From: Alteromonadaceae bacterium
GTDB taxonomy: Bacteria > Pseudomonadota > Gammaproteobacteria > Enterobacterales > Alteromonadaceae
NCBI GenBank assembly: GCA_013216015.1
Contig: JABSOI010000057.1
Coordinates: 1-38,961, forward strand
Reading direction: 5' to 3'
DNA length: 38,961 nt
Positions 1 through 7,740 of the stretch are shown in pieces. The number at the start of each line of letters is the position of its first letter. The stretch's first letter is position 1. A program made the translations under genes and the position numbers. Under the pieces are notes generated by a model, which worked only from the letters and a program-made list of their open reading frames with translations, made no database searches and was not told where the DNA came from.

Positions 1-143
1 AAAACGGTTACATTTCCATCAATATCGACTGGTTAGCTTAAATCTTCGTTTTGAATTAATGGCTACAGCCCATATATCACAGGGTTGTGGCTTTTCCGTT
101 CGGGCACTAACTAAGCTAATTAGATTTGCAGTGATCAAAGGGG

Positions 144-296
144 TTGATCAAAGGTCAGAGTAATTGATAAATCAAATCGGCCCCATATATAATGATTTAT
201 CAATCCTTTTCTATATTTTCGATTTTATATCACCCTTCTTTTTCGGTGATGAAAGCATTATTTATACAACCAAGTACTCTGACCCCCTTTGATCCA
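144..296. repeat. REPIN-like palindromic element
   Basis: Outer arms are inverted: TTGATCAAAGGTCAGAGTA at 144-162 and TACTCTGACCCCCTTTGATC from 275. Inside lies a perfect 11-bp inverted pair, TTGATAAATCA (164-174) and TGATTTATCAA (193-203). The GGTCAGAGTA/TACTCTGACC core resembles REP-type sequences that accompany Y1 (RAYT-like) transposases in Alteromonadales; that link is from memory. No transposase gene is present here, so this would be a non-autonomous copy. Confidence 0.6.
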
Positions 297-300
297 CAAT

Positions 301-712
301 AATTGACAAGAATAAAATTATTTAAAGCTGAAATTCAATGTAAATTCTATTGTTAGAGAAATCAAAGGGAATGTTTTTTTTACTTTAAATAGTATTTCTG
401 TGTAGGGTTAAGTCTTGTTTTTTGCACTTGATGCAAAATGAAAAACCTGACTCCCCAGCTTCTACTGAATTTAACTAAAAACAAACTACTGTATAAGGGT
501 ACGGATAGGGTACGCTCTAAAAACAAAAAAGCCCGTAAAACGAATTACACTGGTTTGCATGACATCATTTTTCAAGGAGTAAAATTATTTTTTACCAATT
601 TCTCTTTAATTCTTGCATATTTACCTGATCTTTCACGCAAGTAGTTAAGTTGCGCTTGACAAACATCACCGCGAAGCTTGATTTGAATTGAATAAACATT
701 GGACTATCTATT
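301..712. other. AT-rich stretch with no supported gene
   Basis: The only open frame (438-644, plus strand, 68 codons) has no recognisable domain and no convincing ribosome binding site. I see no terminator, tRNA or clear repeat in this stretch. Confidence 0.5.
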
Positions 713-1231
713 TTATATAGGTTCAGGTTCCTGACGATGTGGTTTCTTTGATTTCACCATTATTACTTTATCTGGTGTGCTGTCGCGACTTTCTATCATT
801 AAATGTTGCCGCTTGGATCGTAATCGTATGATTGATCGCGAGCGTGAAAGTATTACAGACTGTGCTTGGGGGGTTATAGCGTTAAAGAAATGTATGTTTG
901 ATGTACATCTTTCTAGAACATTATCAGCTAGTTTAAGGACATCTAGCATTGTCTGATTATCCGTCGTCTGAGGCTTCGCCCGTACAAGTTCATTTAAAGC
1001 CACTATCCTAGTACATACTTCCTGGACTTTTTCATAAATTGTTACTATGTCTTCTTTGAAAATTCCTTTGTAAGGTGACTTTTGGTCTGCAAGTGCATTA
1101 GAGGAAGTAGTCCAGGTATTAATAGCACCGTTTATAGAAGGGGCATTAATGTTAGTGGGTACCTCGTCTTTTTTTAATTTTACATAATGTCTTATCAAAT
1201 TAACGCCAGAATCGATATTTTGTTGCATCAA
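713..1231 (-). CDS. Orphan protein of unknown function
   Basis: An uninterrupted 171-172 codon frame that I do not recognise. It can start at TTG (1231) or, more plausibly, at the adjacent ATG (1228); neither has a clear Shine-Dalgarno. The product is predicted soluble, with no signal peptide or membrane segment. The middle (about residues 55-130) looks helical, with regularly spaced Leu, Val and Ile. The C-terminal third is strongly basic (many Arg and Lys around residues 130-165) and ends in a Pro/Glu-rich tail, so nucleic-acid contact is possible but only a guess. It lies next to the spanin pair on the same strand, in a region with a decayed operon, so it may be an acquired gene. It could also be a chance open frame. 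Confidence 0.45.
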   Translation of the reverse strand: MMQQNIDSGVNLIRHYVKLKKDEVPTNINAPSINGAINTWTTSSNALADQKSPYKGIFKEDIVTIYEKVQEVCTRIVALNELVRAKPQTTDNQTMLDVLKLADNVLERCTSNIHFFNAITPQAQSVILSRSRSIIRLRSKRQHLMIESRDSTPDKVIMVKSKKPHRQEPEPI

Positions 1232-1627
1232 GCGGCAGTAACTATGTGGGGCATTATTTATTTCTCTTCTCTCTTCTCTCTTCCATTTTCATTTTAGTTT
1301 CCATATTCTTTAAAGCTAAATATAAACACACTTTAGTTTACAACTTTATTATATATATTTTAATAAAAGTGGTCGCAGCAAAAGATCTTATGAGTAAATA
1401 ATTACTATTTAATTATCACGATTTATAGGTGGTCATAGTCAACGATTTTTGAAATTTTGGTATAATTAATCTTGTATCCACTTTGATTAAAACACAATTT
1501 TGAGCCCTATATATTAAATGGTGATTAATCTGGTTTTGTTAGTCACTCTAAATAGCATTATATAGCGGTATTCAGATTGAGCCAGAGGGATGTCCGCAGC
1601 AGACATCCGTTTCTGGATGGATATTAT
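1232..1627. other. Non-coding AT-rich spacer
   Basis: It contains a pyrimidine-rich tract (CTTCTCT repeats around 1261-1285) and a long AT-rich segment. No gene is supported. The only structured element is the hairpin at 1582-1616, listed separately. Confidence 0.5.
1582..1616. terminator. Strong hairpin downstream of the spanin genes
   Basis: Inner arms GGATGTC (1588-1594) and GACATCC (1602-1608) pair perfectly around a short loop, extended by CCAGA (1582-1586) and TCTGG (1612-1616). It sits just after the stop of the Rz1-like gene on the minus strand, so a transcription end is plausible. There is no U-tract, so it may instead be a palindromic repeat. Confidence 0.4.
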
Positions 1628-2203
1628 TTAGTTATATGACTCAGTTTTTGTTTCTTCTTTTGTCTGTTTTAATATTTTGTTTCTCTGCTGAATAATCTTC
1701 TGGCGTTCTTTAATTACATTTTCTAAATAAGAAATATGATTACGCAAGTTCTCTACATATCCGGCAATTTTTGTCATCTCTGATTCAAAACTTAGCCATC
1801 CCTGTAATGTAAAGCCATAAATATTGAAATTGCAAGCATCGTCTTGTGTGAGTCCTTTATACATTTCTTTTAACTCTTCCAGTGAATATGCATCTTCTTG
1901 GCCTGCTTGCTTGAAATCTTCACATGCTTCAAAATAAAACGATGCTTCATTACTATTAATTACAATAACGGGAGGTAATTTTAATTTTGGCGCTTCTTCA
2001 CTTTTTATTAGTACTGGCTCCGGTAATACGGGTATTGTCTGGATCCTGACTGTTTGAATGTGTTTCACCGGTAATACGCTGCATGCTTGAGACAAGGCGA
2101 TCACGAGCGAAGTTACCACGAAGGTACGGATTTTGGAGAGCAGCTGATTTTTCTGAAGCTCTAAGATCTGCGATAATTTGAAGTGCCTGTTCTGTTTTAG
2201 CAT
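1628..2203 (-). CDS. Rz1-like outer-membrane spanin lipoprotein (candidate)
   Basis: Probable o-spanin, the outer-membrane lipoprotein that pairs with an Rz-type i-spanin to fuse the two membranes in phage lysis. Its first ~70 codons lie inside the end of the upstream Rz-like gene in a different frame, the classic Rz/Rz1 arrangement. A basic N-region is followed by a hydrophobic stretch (FVVTSLVIALSQAC) ending in a possible lipobox Cys, then a Pro-rich segment with PVLPEPVL and KLPPV. Start choice: an AAAAAGGG run ends directly against the ATG at 2212 but lies 9 nt from the ATG at 2203, so 2203 is preferred. The leader before Cys is about 41 residues, longer than usual, so an internal start is possible. 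The ~130-residue C-terminal extension, with a predicted coiled coil near the end, is atypical of short Rz1 proteins. Confidence 0.6.
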   Translation of the reverse strand: MLKQNRHFKLSQILELQKNQLLSKIRTFVVTSLVIALSQACSVLPVKHIQTVRIQTIPVLPEPVLIKSEEAPKLKLPPVIVINSNEASFYFEACEDFKQAGQEDAYSLEELKEMYKGLTQDDACNFNIYGFTLQGWLSFESEMTKIAGYVENLRNHISYLENVIKERQKIIQQRNKILKQTKEETKTESYN

Positions 2204-2456
2204 CAGCGTCATCCCTTTTTTTTGATAGATTATCGTTTTGTTGCTGCATTGTTTTTGAAAATTGTTTAAATGTTTCTAAAGTGTTTCCTTGCTCTTTTAG
2301 AGCCTCTTTTTGGCTTGTTACCAACTGTTCAGATGCCTGTAATTGTACTAGCATCATCGCAGTTTCATTTTTAGCCGCTTGCCATTGACTATAACAAAAT
2401 AAAGTAGCCAATAATCCAACACCAATTGATATAAATGTTGATTTGATCCCTAACAT
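1998..2456 (-). CDS. Rz-like inner-membrane spanin (candidate)
   Basis: Probable i-spanin: a single N-terminal transmembrane anchor (residues 5-22, ISIGVGLLATLFCYSQW) followed by a long periplasmic segment rich in Gln, Glu, Lys and Leu (about 30-105) that should form a coiled coil, then a polar tail. This topology and the 152-residue length fit lambda Rz-type proteins. A good GGGAG ribosome binding site precedes the ATG. The last ~70 codons overlap the Rz1-like lipoprotein gene in another frame, which is the strongest argument for the assignment. No holin, endolysin or structural phage gene is visible nearby, so the pair is either a prophage remnant or an isolated acquisition. Evidence is architecture, not a sequence match. 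Confidence 0.6.
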   Translation of the reverse strand: MLGIKSTFISIGVGLLATLFCYSQWQAAKNETAMMLVQLQASEQLVTSQKEALKEQGNTLETFKQFSKTMQQQNDNLSKKRDDADAKTEQALQIIADLRASEKSAALQNPYLRGNFARDRLVSSMQRITGETHSNSQDPDNTRITGASTNKK

Positions 2457-2610
2457 TTTTTATCTCCCTTATTTTTTGTCCGTTGCCTAGTTTATTGTTA
2501 TTTCTGGGATAGTTTTAATCCTACAAAAATCACTATCAAACATATTTGAATATTTGTCAAATTGTGTCTGATATTTTAATTCGGGCAATTGATATGAAGT
2601 TTTGTATTAA

Positions 2611-2643
2611 TTAGTGTCCAGACCGTTTCGGGATGGGCACTAA
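2611..2643. other. 9-bp stem hairpin in an intergenic gap
   Basis: TTAGTGTCC (2611-2619) pairs with GGGCACTAA (2635-2643), with one G-U pair, around a 15-nt loop. It lies between the small membrane protein gene and the Rz-like gene on the minus strand. It lacks a U-tract, so the terminator role is uncertain. Confidence 0.3.
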
Positions 2644-2678
2644 ATGAATAAATATCCTAAAGTCGTTTTTTATTATTT

Positions 2679-2867
2679 CTAATGTCGTTTTGTTATCCAT
2701 AAAAGGGTTTTTACGAATACGAATACTGCTACAGCAATTGCCGTCATTACAACATGATAAATATTGTGTAGTATGCCTTCGCCTAAACCATGACCTTCAT
2801 GCGCTAACACATTCATACTTGGCGACAGTGTTACTATGAATGTCATCATTAAAAATATAATTTTCAT
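2679..2867 (-). CDS. Small His-rich exported membrane protein
   Basis: A 62-residue protein with an N-terminal signal peptide (residues 1-22, hydrophobic, ending ...NVLA), then a short metal-binding-like patch HEGHG (23-27), one transmembrane helix (about 38-57, MTAIAVAVFVFVKTLLWI) and a basic tail. The HxGHG start of the mature chain recalls HupE/UreJ nickel permeases, which begin similarly, but this protein is far too short to be one. It directly follows the urease relic on the same strand, and its reading frame overlaps the degenerate end of the ureC fragment. A role as an accessory of the former urease operon is an inference. An AAAAGA sequence upstream is a weak ribosome binding site. 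Confidence 0.5.
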   Translation of the reverse strand: MKIIFLMMTFIVTLSPSMNVLAHEGHGLGEGILHNIYHVVMTAIAVAVFVFVKTLLWITKRH

Positions 2868-3114
2868 TAGAATTATCTTTTGTTTTAGATAAATTGGTTT
2901 TGTTAAATAGCGTATTAGTTAAATTAAATCTCGTCATGGTATTTGCAACTTCAATCCATAATTCTGTGTCACCTAAACGAACCTTATCTCCAGTTATAGG
3001 GCCAAATATATAGGCATAAGAATTTATATGTATTTTAGCCATTTTATTTGGTCTTTTTACTTGCTCATTAGCGCGGATGTTCAGCTCAGACATGATTTCA
3101 CCGAGGATCATCAT
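2797..3114 (-). pseudogene. ureC: ureB-ureC remnant
   Basis: The first ~24 codons (MMILGEI...) resemble the start of urease beta subunit UreB (typical start M-I-P-G-E-I). They run in frame into a UreC start at 3042: MAKIHINSYAYIFGPITGDK followed by VRLGDTELWIEV matches the conserved N-terminus of the urease alpha subunit. Similarity stops near codon 40 of ureC, and the remaining residues to the stop are low-complexity. Full UreC has about 570 residues and carries the nickel ligands, all absent here. Thus ureB is almost completely deleted and ureC is truncated. ureE, ureF and ureG are also missing. No urease activity can come from this locus. Confidence 0.85.
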
Positions 3115-3148
3115 TGCCTCTAAAATCTGGAATAATTAACTGCATTGA

Positions 3149-3451
3149 TTAAAAAATAGGGTTATGAACAGTAACCAGCTTAGTGCCGTCTGGAAATGTT
3201 GCTTCAACTTGAACATCGTGGATAATTTCGGCAATACCATCCATGACCTGTTCTCTGGATATTAACGTCCGACCGAAATCCATCAGCTCTGCAACTGTTT
3301 TTCCATCGCGTGCACCTTCAATAATCTCCATGGTTATAAATGCTATTGCTTCAGGATAATTTAGTTTAACGCCACGATTCATGCGCCGCTCTGCCAATAA
3401 TGCCGCAGTGAATATGAGTAATTTGTCTTTTTCTCTAGGTAATAAATCCAT
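3149..3451 (-). CDS. ureA: Urease gamma subunit UreA (intact in a dead operon)
   Basis: A full-length 100-residue urease gamma subunit. It shows the family's conserved features: start [11 protein letters not shown], the segment [18 protein letters not shown] (about 22-39), [15 protein letters not shown] (43-57) and the C-terminal [18 protein letters not shown]. UreA normally assembles with UreB and UreC into the (UreABC)3 apoenzyme, and UreD with UreEFG loads nickel. Here its partners are fragments, so the product has no known function alone. It sits in the usual ureD-ureA-ureB-ureC order. The absence of frameshifts suggests recent decay or simple lag in mutation. Confidence 0.9.
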   Translation of the reverse strand: MDLLPREKDKLLIFTAALLAERRMNRGVKLNYPEAIAFITMEIIEGARDGKTVAELMDFGRTLISREQVMDGIAEIIHDVQVEATFPDGTKLVTVHNPIF

Positions 3452-3933
3452 ACTTTTCTCAATTTCTGTGAATGGTTACCACTTTTTAACCATGTTTTTT
3501 TAACAATGGTTAAGTGAACCAAATTCTTGGTTATGATGATTGTTTTACTATTGAGACAGGTCTCAATAGTTGCCATATTTGTATAAAAATTTTGAGCATG
3601 TTTACTTAAGTAGTGGGCAATCAACATGCCATTCAAGCTGGTTAGACTGACTAAATAGTCGGTCTCATTTTCTTTGGTTATTGCTCGAGTTTTTTCTATC
3701 GATATTTTTCTTAATGGGGTGTTGTTGATTATTTCAGGAACAAAAATGATGAATGTTCCAAACACAGGTAAGCCAGCTAAACCAGAAGAAGGATGAAGCA
3801 GATATATGTGGGTATAATCTTTACCTTCAGTGTAAAATGTCTTTTGGACGAGTAGGGGACCTTGTTGTTTCAGTCCTGCCAGCCATTTATATTTTTGTCG
3901 TGAAGGCTTTGTTTTATAAATAAGAGTGGACAT
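3379..3933 (-). pseudogene. ureD: ureD remnant with internal deletion
   Basis: The N-terminal ~55 residues match urease accessory protein UreD: WLAGLKQQGPLLVQKTFYTE followed by THIYLLHPSSGLAG is the family hallmark. A later piece, NGMLIAHYLSKHAQNFY (about 102-118), resembles the C-terminal region of UreD. The frame totals 184 codons against about 270-290 for normal UreD, so much of the middle is missing. The last ~60 residues are unlike UreD and the frame runs on into ureA in another frame, indicating a further frameshift near the end. UreD is the scaffold for nickel insertion; this version is unlikely to work. Confidence 0.75.
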
Positions 3934-4084
3934 AGTTTTACAGCTAAAATCCTGATCTTTAATGGGCTACTTCAGCAGAGTTTGACGTTGTATGTATTAT
4001 CAATGTTCGCTGTAACTGTGTGGCTATCCATATTATCGGTAATATACCGATTGGTATTCTATCAATTGTGCTATTAACGAAATT

Positions 4085-4334
4085 GGCTATGTTGCATTTA
4101 ACTGTGCCTAAGACAACAACATGTTGTTTTTTTTATCCTTATTAGCTACACACTATATCAAAATTTTAAAATCGAAATTTTATTGTGTAGGATGGGTTAG
4201 CCGCAGGCGTAACCCATCAAATCATAGCTTTATCAGGTGGTTAAATAGTTAGGTGGCGATCAAATGTGATGGGTTACGTCGTCGGCTAACCCATCCCACC
4301 TGTTTATTTAGCATCAATTAACTGTGACATAGCC
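4085..4334. mobile_element. MITE-like element, copy 1
   Basis: About 250 bp bounded by inverted ends: GGCTATGTTGCATTTAACTG at the left and AACTGTGACATAGCC at the right. The core holds a second inverted pair built on GGATGGGTTAGCC (from 4191) and GGCTAACCCATCC (to 4298). There is no coding capacity. The same design recurs at 37918-38147, which argues for a mobile non-autonomous element rather than a gene-specific structure. The left arm is less well conserved than in copy 2. Confidence 0.65.
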
Positions 4335-4592
4335 ATCTAAATTGCTATATAAGTGTAGCAGGGAAAATAGATACTTTAGATTAATTTAGTATAAATATGA
4401 TTTCATTTTAAAGTGGTTATATTACTCTGTAAAAAGTCGGTAATAATTTAGTGAAAAGTTGGTAAACAATCAATAAAAAATGGGTGAATAGTTTGTGGAT
4501 TGATAGCGAGGCACGCTAGTGAATGCCTCTACTTCTTGTCTTTTAATTGCTGCGTTTTTTATGTGAGAGTGAATGTGAGAGTAATTGTGGGA

Positions 4593-6173
4593 TCAAGTAC
4601 CACAAAAAGTACGATAGTAACGATCACCGTCTTCTGGAAGATCTTGAAATGCTTTTGTTTCAGGAAGGGTCGTGTAAGGTGAACGTAGAACATGCAGGAA
4701 TTCTTCAACTTTATCCATTTTCCCAGTGTTTTCACATTCTTTTAAAATAGCTTCGACATGATGATTTCTGGGGATAACAACCGGGTTGTTTTGTTCCATT
4801 AGCTTTTTAGCAGAATTGAAATCTATTTTGTGTGACTGCAGATAAGTAATCCATGTGTCGACCCAGTTACTATTTTTGTCGCCAAGTGCAGATTTTAGCG
4901 CTTCAGCAGCAGTTTCGTCATCAAGTGATTGAGTCAGTAGGGCAAACGTTTCTGTATAATCCAGTTCCTGTGTTTGCATAATATTTAATAAGTTTTTAAT
5001 GATATCTTTTACTTCGTTGTTTACTTCATTAGCCGTTTTTTCTTCTGCATTATCTGCATCAGTATGAACATCAAGAGTAAACCCAATTTTCTTCGAACAC
5101 ATCTTGAAATAGGCCTGTTCAAAATTCTTGGAAAATTGTGAAATGAGTGGTTCTATTTTTTTTAGCGCTTTTTCGTCGTTTTCATCTACCAGTGGTAACA
5201 GGCACTCAGCTAACCTTGCCATATTCCATTGCACTATATTGGGTTGATTGGCAAAAGCATATCGACCTTGTGAGTCTATAGAGCTGTAAACGGTGCCAGG
5301 GTGATAAGTTCCCATCATGGCACAAGGTCCGAAATCAATCGTTTCACCCGAAATTGCAGTGTTGTCTGTGTTCATTACACCGTGAATAAAACCTACGCGC
5401 ATCCATTGAACAATTAATTCTATTTGTTTATTGATAACATGTTCCAGGAAATCAACAATTCTATGTTTAGGCTCATTATCAATTGAGGTAGAGGTTTTGT
5501 CTTCAGTTGACTTGTTCTCGGTCGTTTTGTTTTTAGCTATAAGGTCAATTTCCGGAAAATGGCGGGAAATTGTATAATCAGTCAACATTTGCAAAGATGC
5601 CATGTCGCCTTTAGCCGCAAAATATTGAAAGGTTCCAACCCTAATGTGGCTTGATGCAACCCGGGTGACGACTGCCCCGGGCAAGGCCCTTTCCCGGTAT
5701 ACATCTTCTCCTGTAGCAACCACCGCTAAACATCGTGATGTTGGTACACCAAGTGCGTGCATAGCTTCACTCATTATGTATTCTCGAATTGCCGGCCCTA
5801 TCGCACATTTTCCATCTCCCCGTCTTGAAAAACGGGTGGGACCAGATCCTTTAAGCTGGATATCTTGTCGGATACCTTCAATGTCGATGATTTCACCAAT
5901 TAAATGAGCACGCCCGTCACCTAACTGAGGGCTAAAACCTCCAAACTGATGACCAGCATAAGCCAATGCTATTGATTCGGCTCCCTCCGGCAATTTATTT
6001 CCTGAAAAATATTGCGCTAATAATAATGGATCCTGACTAATAGATTGGTCAATTTTAAGCCTATCTCCAAGGCTTTCGTTCCAAAGCAATAAACTAGGTT
6101 CGGGTACGGTGGAAGGTAATATACGCTGATAAAAAGCATCACTGAGTTGGATGTAAGTGTTAGAGAATTTCAT
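4593..6173 (-). CDS. selO: Protein adenylyltransferase SelO (YdiU)
   Basis: A pseudokinase-fold enzyme that transfers AMP from ATP to Ser, Thr or Tyr of target proteins; bacterial members help redox homeostasis. Visible hallmarks are YAGHQFGGF (72-80), KGSGPTRFSRRGDG (108-121), IRVGTFQYFA (177-186), the HGVMNTDN catalytic loop with D270 and N271, and DFGP with metal ligand D280. The C-terminus ends in CGT, in the place of the Sec/Cys-containing tail of the family. At 526 residues it is longer than E. coli YdiU (478). Part of the excess is a loop at about 216-230 made of pentapeptide units KTTEN/KSTED/KTSTS encoded by 15-bp repeats. It is divergent from trhO. Confidence 0.93.
   Translation of the reverse strand: MKFSNTYIQLSDAFYQRILPSTVPEPSLLLWNESLGDRLKIDQSISQDPLLLAQYFSGNKLPEGAESIALAYAGHQFGGFSPQLGDGRAHLIGEIIDIEGIRQDIQLKGSGPTRFSRRGDGKCAIGPAIREYIMSEAMHALGVPTSRCLAVVATGEDVYRERALPGAVVTRVASSHIRVGTFQYFAAKGDMASLQMLTDYTISRHFPEIDLIAKNKTTENKSTEDKTSTSIDNEPKHRIVDFLEHVINKQIELIVQWMRVGFIHGVMNTDNTAISGETIDFGPCAMMGTYHPGTVYSSIDSQGRYAFANQPNIVQWNMARLAECLLPLVDENDEKALKKIEPLISQFSKNFEQAYFKMCSKKIGFTLDVHTDADNAEEKTANEVNNEVKDIIKNLLNIMQTQELDYTETFALLTQSLDDETAAEALKSALGDKNSNWVDTWITYLQSHKIDFNSAKKLMEQNNPVVIPRNHHVEAILKECENTGKMDKVEEFLHVLRSPYTTLPETKAFQDLPEDGDRYYRTFCGT
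5484..5528. repeat. 15-bp degenerate tandem repeat within selO
   Basis: Three 15-bp units, boundaries 5484, 5499 and 5514, encode KTSTS, KSTED and KTTEN on the minus strand. It is one of several 15-bp repeats inside genes of this window. Confidence 0.65.
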
Positions 6174-6504
6174 AATTACTTTGTCTTCCTATTTTACTTT
6201 TTATCATTAATATTATTAAGGTGAGTGATAAAACACATTCATTGCAGGATCATATCACTTTTAGTAACACAGAAGAATGAACTTTAACTGTGCTTTTTAG
6301 TTGATGTTAGTTGGTATTAGTTAAATTCAAGACTCAATATATCTAGGGATATAAGATAAATAATAATTAGGCTATAAGTAAAAAATTTGTTAAAATGCGC
6401 GCGCTTTCGTCAGAGCCTCTTGATTTTGACGTTATTTAATAAGCATTATTTAAAAAAAATTACAGCACCAGATTTACGCTCTGGTTAGTTCACTAGGAAA
6501 AAAT
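6174..6504. promoter_or_regulatory. Divergent selO/trhO promoter region
   Basis: No gene is supported. For trhO, a TAAAAT hexamer at 6391-6396 in an AT-rich stretch is a possible -10, with a leader of about 100 nt. An inverted pair CAGAGC (around 6411) and GCTCTG (around 6478) could fold the leader, but nothing identifies it as a known riboswitch. AGGA at 6494 serves as the trhO ribosome binding site. Confidence 0.35.
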
Positions 6505-7485
6505 ATGACTCAAATTACTGTTTGTGCTTTGTATAGATTTGTTCGTTTAGAAAATTTTGAAGCTTTAAAAGAACCATTATTAACGTTTATGGAAAGCAAT
6601 GGTGTAAAAGGAACTTTGTTATTAGCTCTGGAAGGTATTAACGGCACTATAGCGGGTACAAAAGAAAGCATAGATAATGTTTTAGATTATATTCGTCAAG
6701 ATCCCCGATTAGCTAATATTTCCCACAAAGAATCATTTCATCAGGAAAACCCGTTTCAACGCACGAAAGTTAAGCTTAAAAAAGAAATTGTTACTATGGG
6801 TGTGGAAGGTATTGATCCCAATAATGTTGTTGGTACTTATGTTAAGCCTGAGGATTGGAATGCACTGATTTCTGATCCACAAGTATTATTGGTTGATACC
6901 CGTAACGATTATGAAGTTGAAATTGGTACTTTTGAGAACGCAATTAATCCAAACACGACAAATTTCCGTGAATTTCCTGAATACGTGAAACAAAACCTGG
7001 ATAAAAATAAACATAAAAAAGTAGCTATGTTTTGTACTGGTGGCATTCGTTGTGAGAAGTCTACTGCTTATTTAAAAGAGCAAGGTTTTGAAGATGTTTA
7101 TCATCTGGAAGGCGGTATTTTAAAATATCTGGAAGAAGTACCGGCAACAGAAACTATGTGGCAAGGTGAATGTTTTGTATTCGATGGCCGTGTTGCCGTT
7201 AACCATGATTTAGAGCAAGGACAATATGACCAATGCTTCGCCTGTCGTTATCCTATCACTGAAGAAGATAAACTAAGCCCTCATTATATAAAAGGGGTAA
7301 GTTGTCACCTTTGTTTTGATAAAGTCACTGATGAGCAACGCAGCCGTTTTGCCGAACGTGAACGTCAAATTCAGTTAGCTAAGCAACGAGGTGAAGATCA
7401 TATTGGTGGTGATATGAAAGAGATTTTAAATCAACGCCGTCAGGAAAAAATAGCCAAGAGGCAGCAGGCTGAGAAAGTTAAGTAG
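6505..7485 (+). CDS. trhO: tRNA uridine(34) hydroxylase TrhO
   Basis: An oxygen-dependent enzyme that hydroxylates U34 of certain tRNAs to ho5U, the precursor of cmo5U/mcmo5U wobble bases. The N-terminal domain (1-100) has the family's acylphosphatase-like fold, with GINGTIAG at 44-51. A rhodanese domain follows (about 120-215) with [14 protein letters not shown] and the active-site loop [12 protein letters not shown], catalytic C177 and conserved C183. The C-terminal part carries two CxxC pairs (CFAC and CHLC, about 244-275), probably a metal site. Length 326 residues fits E. coli YceA plus usual variation. AGGA lies 8 nt before the ATG. It is monocistronic here. Confidence 0.94.
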   Translation: MTQITVCALYRFVRLENFEALKEPLLTFMESNGVKGTLLLALEGINGTIAGTKESIDNVLDYIRQDPRLANISHKESFHQENPFQRTKVKLKKEIVTMGVEGIDPNNVVGTYVKPEDWNALISDPQVLLVDTRNDYEVEIGTFENAINPNTTNFREFPEYVKQNLDKNKHKKVAMFCTGGIRCEKSTAYLKEQGFEDVYHLEGGILKYLEEVPATETMWQGECFVFDGRVAVNHDLEQGQYDQCFACRYPITEEDKLSPHYIKGVSCHLCFDKVTDEQRSRFAERERQIQLAKQRGEDHIGGDMKEILNQRRQEKIAKRQQAEKVK

Positions 7486-7524
7486 CTCAGGTAAGTAGTG
7501 CTGCTCAGGTTTTGTTTTCGAATT

Positions 7525-7545
7525 AGGTCAGATTGTGTCTGACCT
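7525..7545 (+). terminator. Hairpin after trhO
   Basis: AGGTCAGA and TCTGACCT form a perfect 8-bp stem with a 5-nt loop, 40 nt after the trhO stop. No U-tract follows, so it is a weak candidate terminator. Confidence 0.35.
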
Positions 7546-7696
7546 GAATGGCACTTGGTTAATGATTATTAATATGTAAATCAATATTGTAGCGACATTT
7601 GTGGCGTTATACGGTTTTTTATTTCTAATTATTTGCTGAATTTTGTGATAATCGTTTTGAAACGCGTTTGGGCATTTATGATAAAAGGCTACCTTT

Positions 7697-7728
7697 GTGG
7701 ATACCCAGACAAAATCTAAGGTATCCAC
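7697..7728. terminator. Inverted repeat downstream of the cytochrome-like remnant
   Basis: GTGGATACC (7697-7705) and GGTATCCAC (7720-7728) form a perfect 9-bp stem with a 14-nt loop. On the minus strand it follows the stop of the remnant gene and is followed by GCCTTTT, so a terminator reading in that direction is plausible. Confidence 0.4.
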
Positions 7729-7740
7729 AGTACCTTGTTG

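Noticed and set aside
438-644. Plus-strand open frame of 68 codons
   Set aside because: No recognisable domain, weak start context and AT-rich low-complexity composition; more likely chance.
4186-4303. Inverted GGGTTAGCC repeats read as a CRISPR or integron attC site
   Set aside because: Only one inverted pair is present, without regular spacers or an integrase; it matches the MITE-like element found again at 37918.
4500-4750. Two short plus-strand frames over the 3' end of selO
   Set aside because: They lie antisense to a clear conserved gene and show no protein-like conservation.
7528-7728. Minus-strand 66-codon frame after trhO
   Set aside because: It covers a hairpin and AT-rich spacer and resembles no protein; its start lies in the terminator-like repeat.
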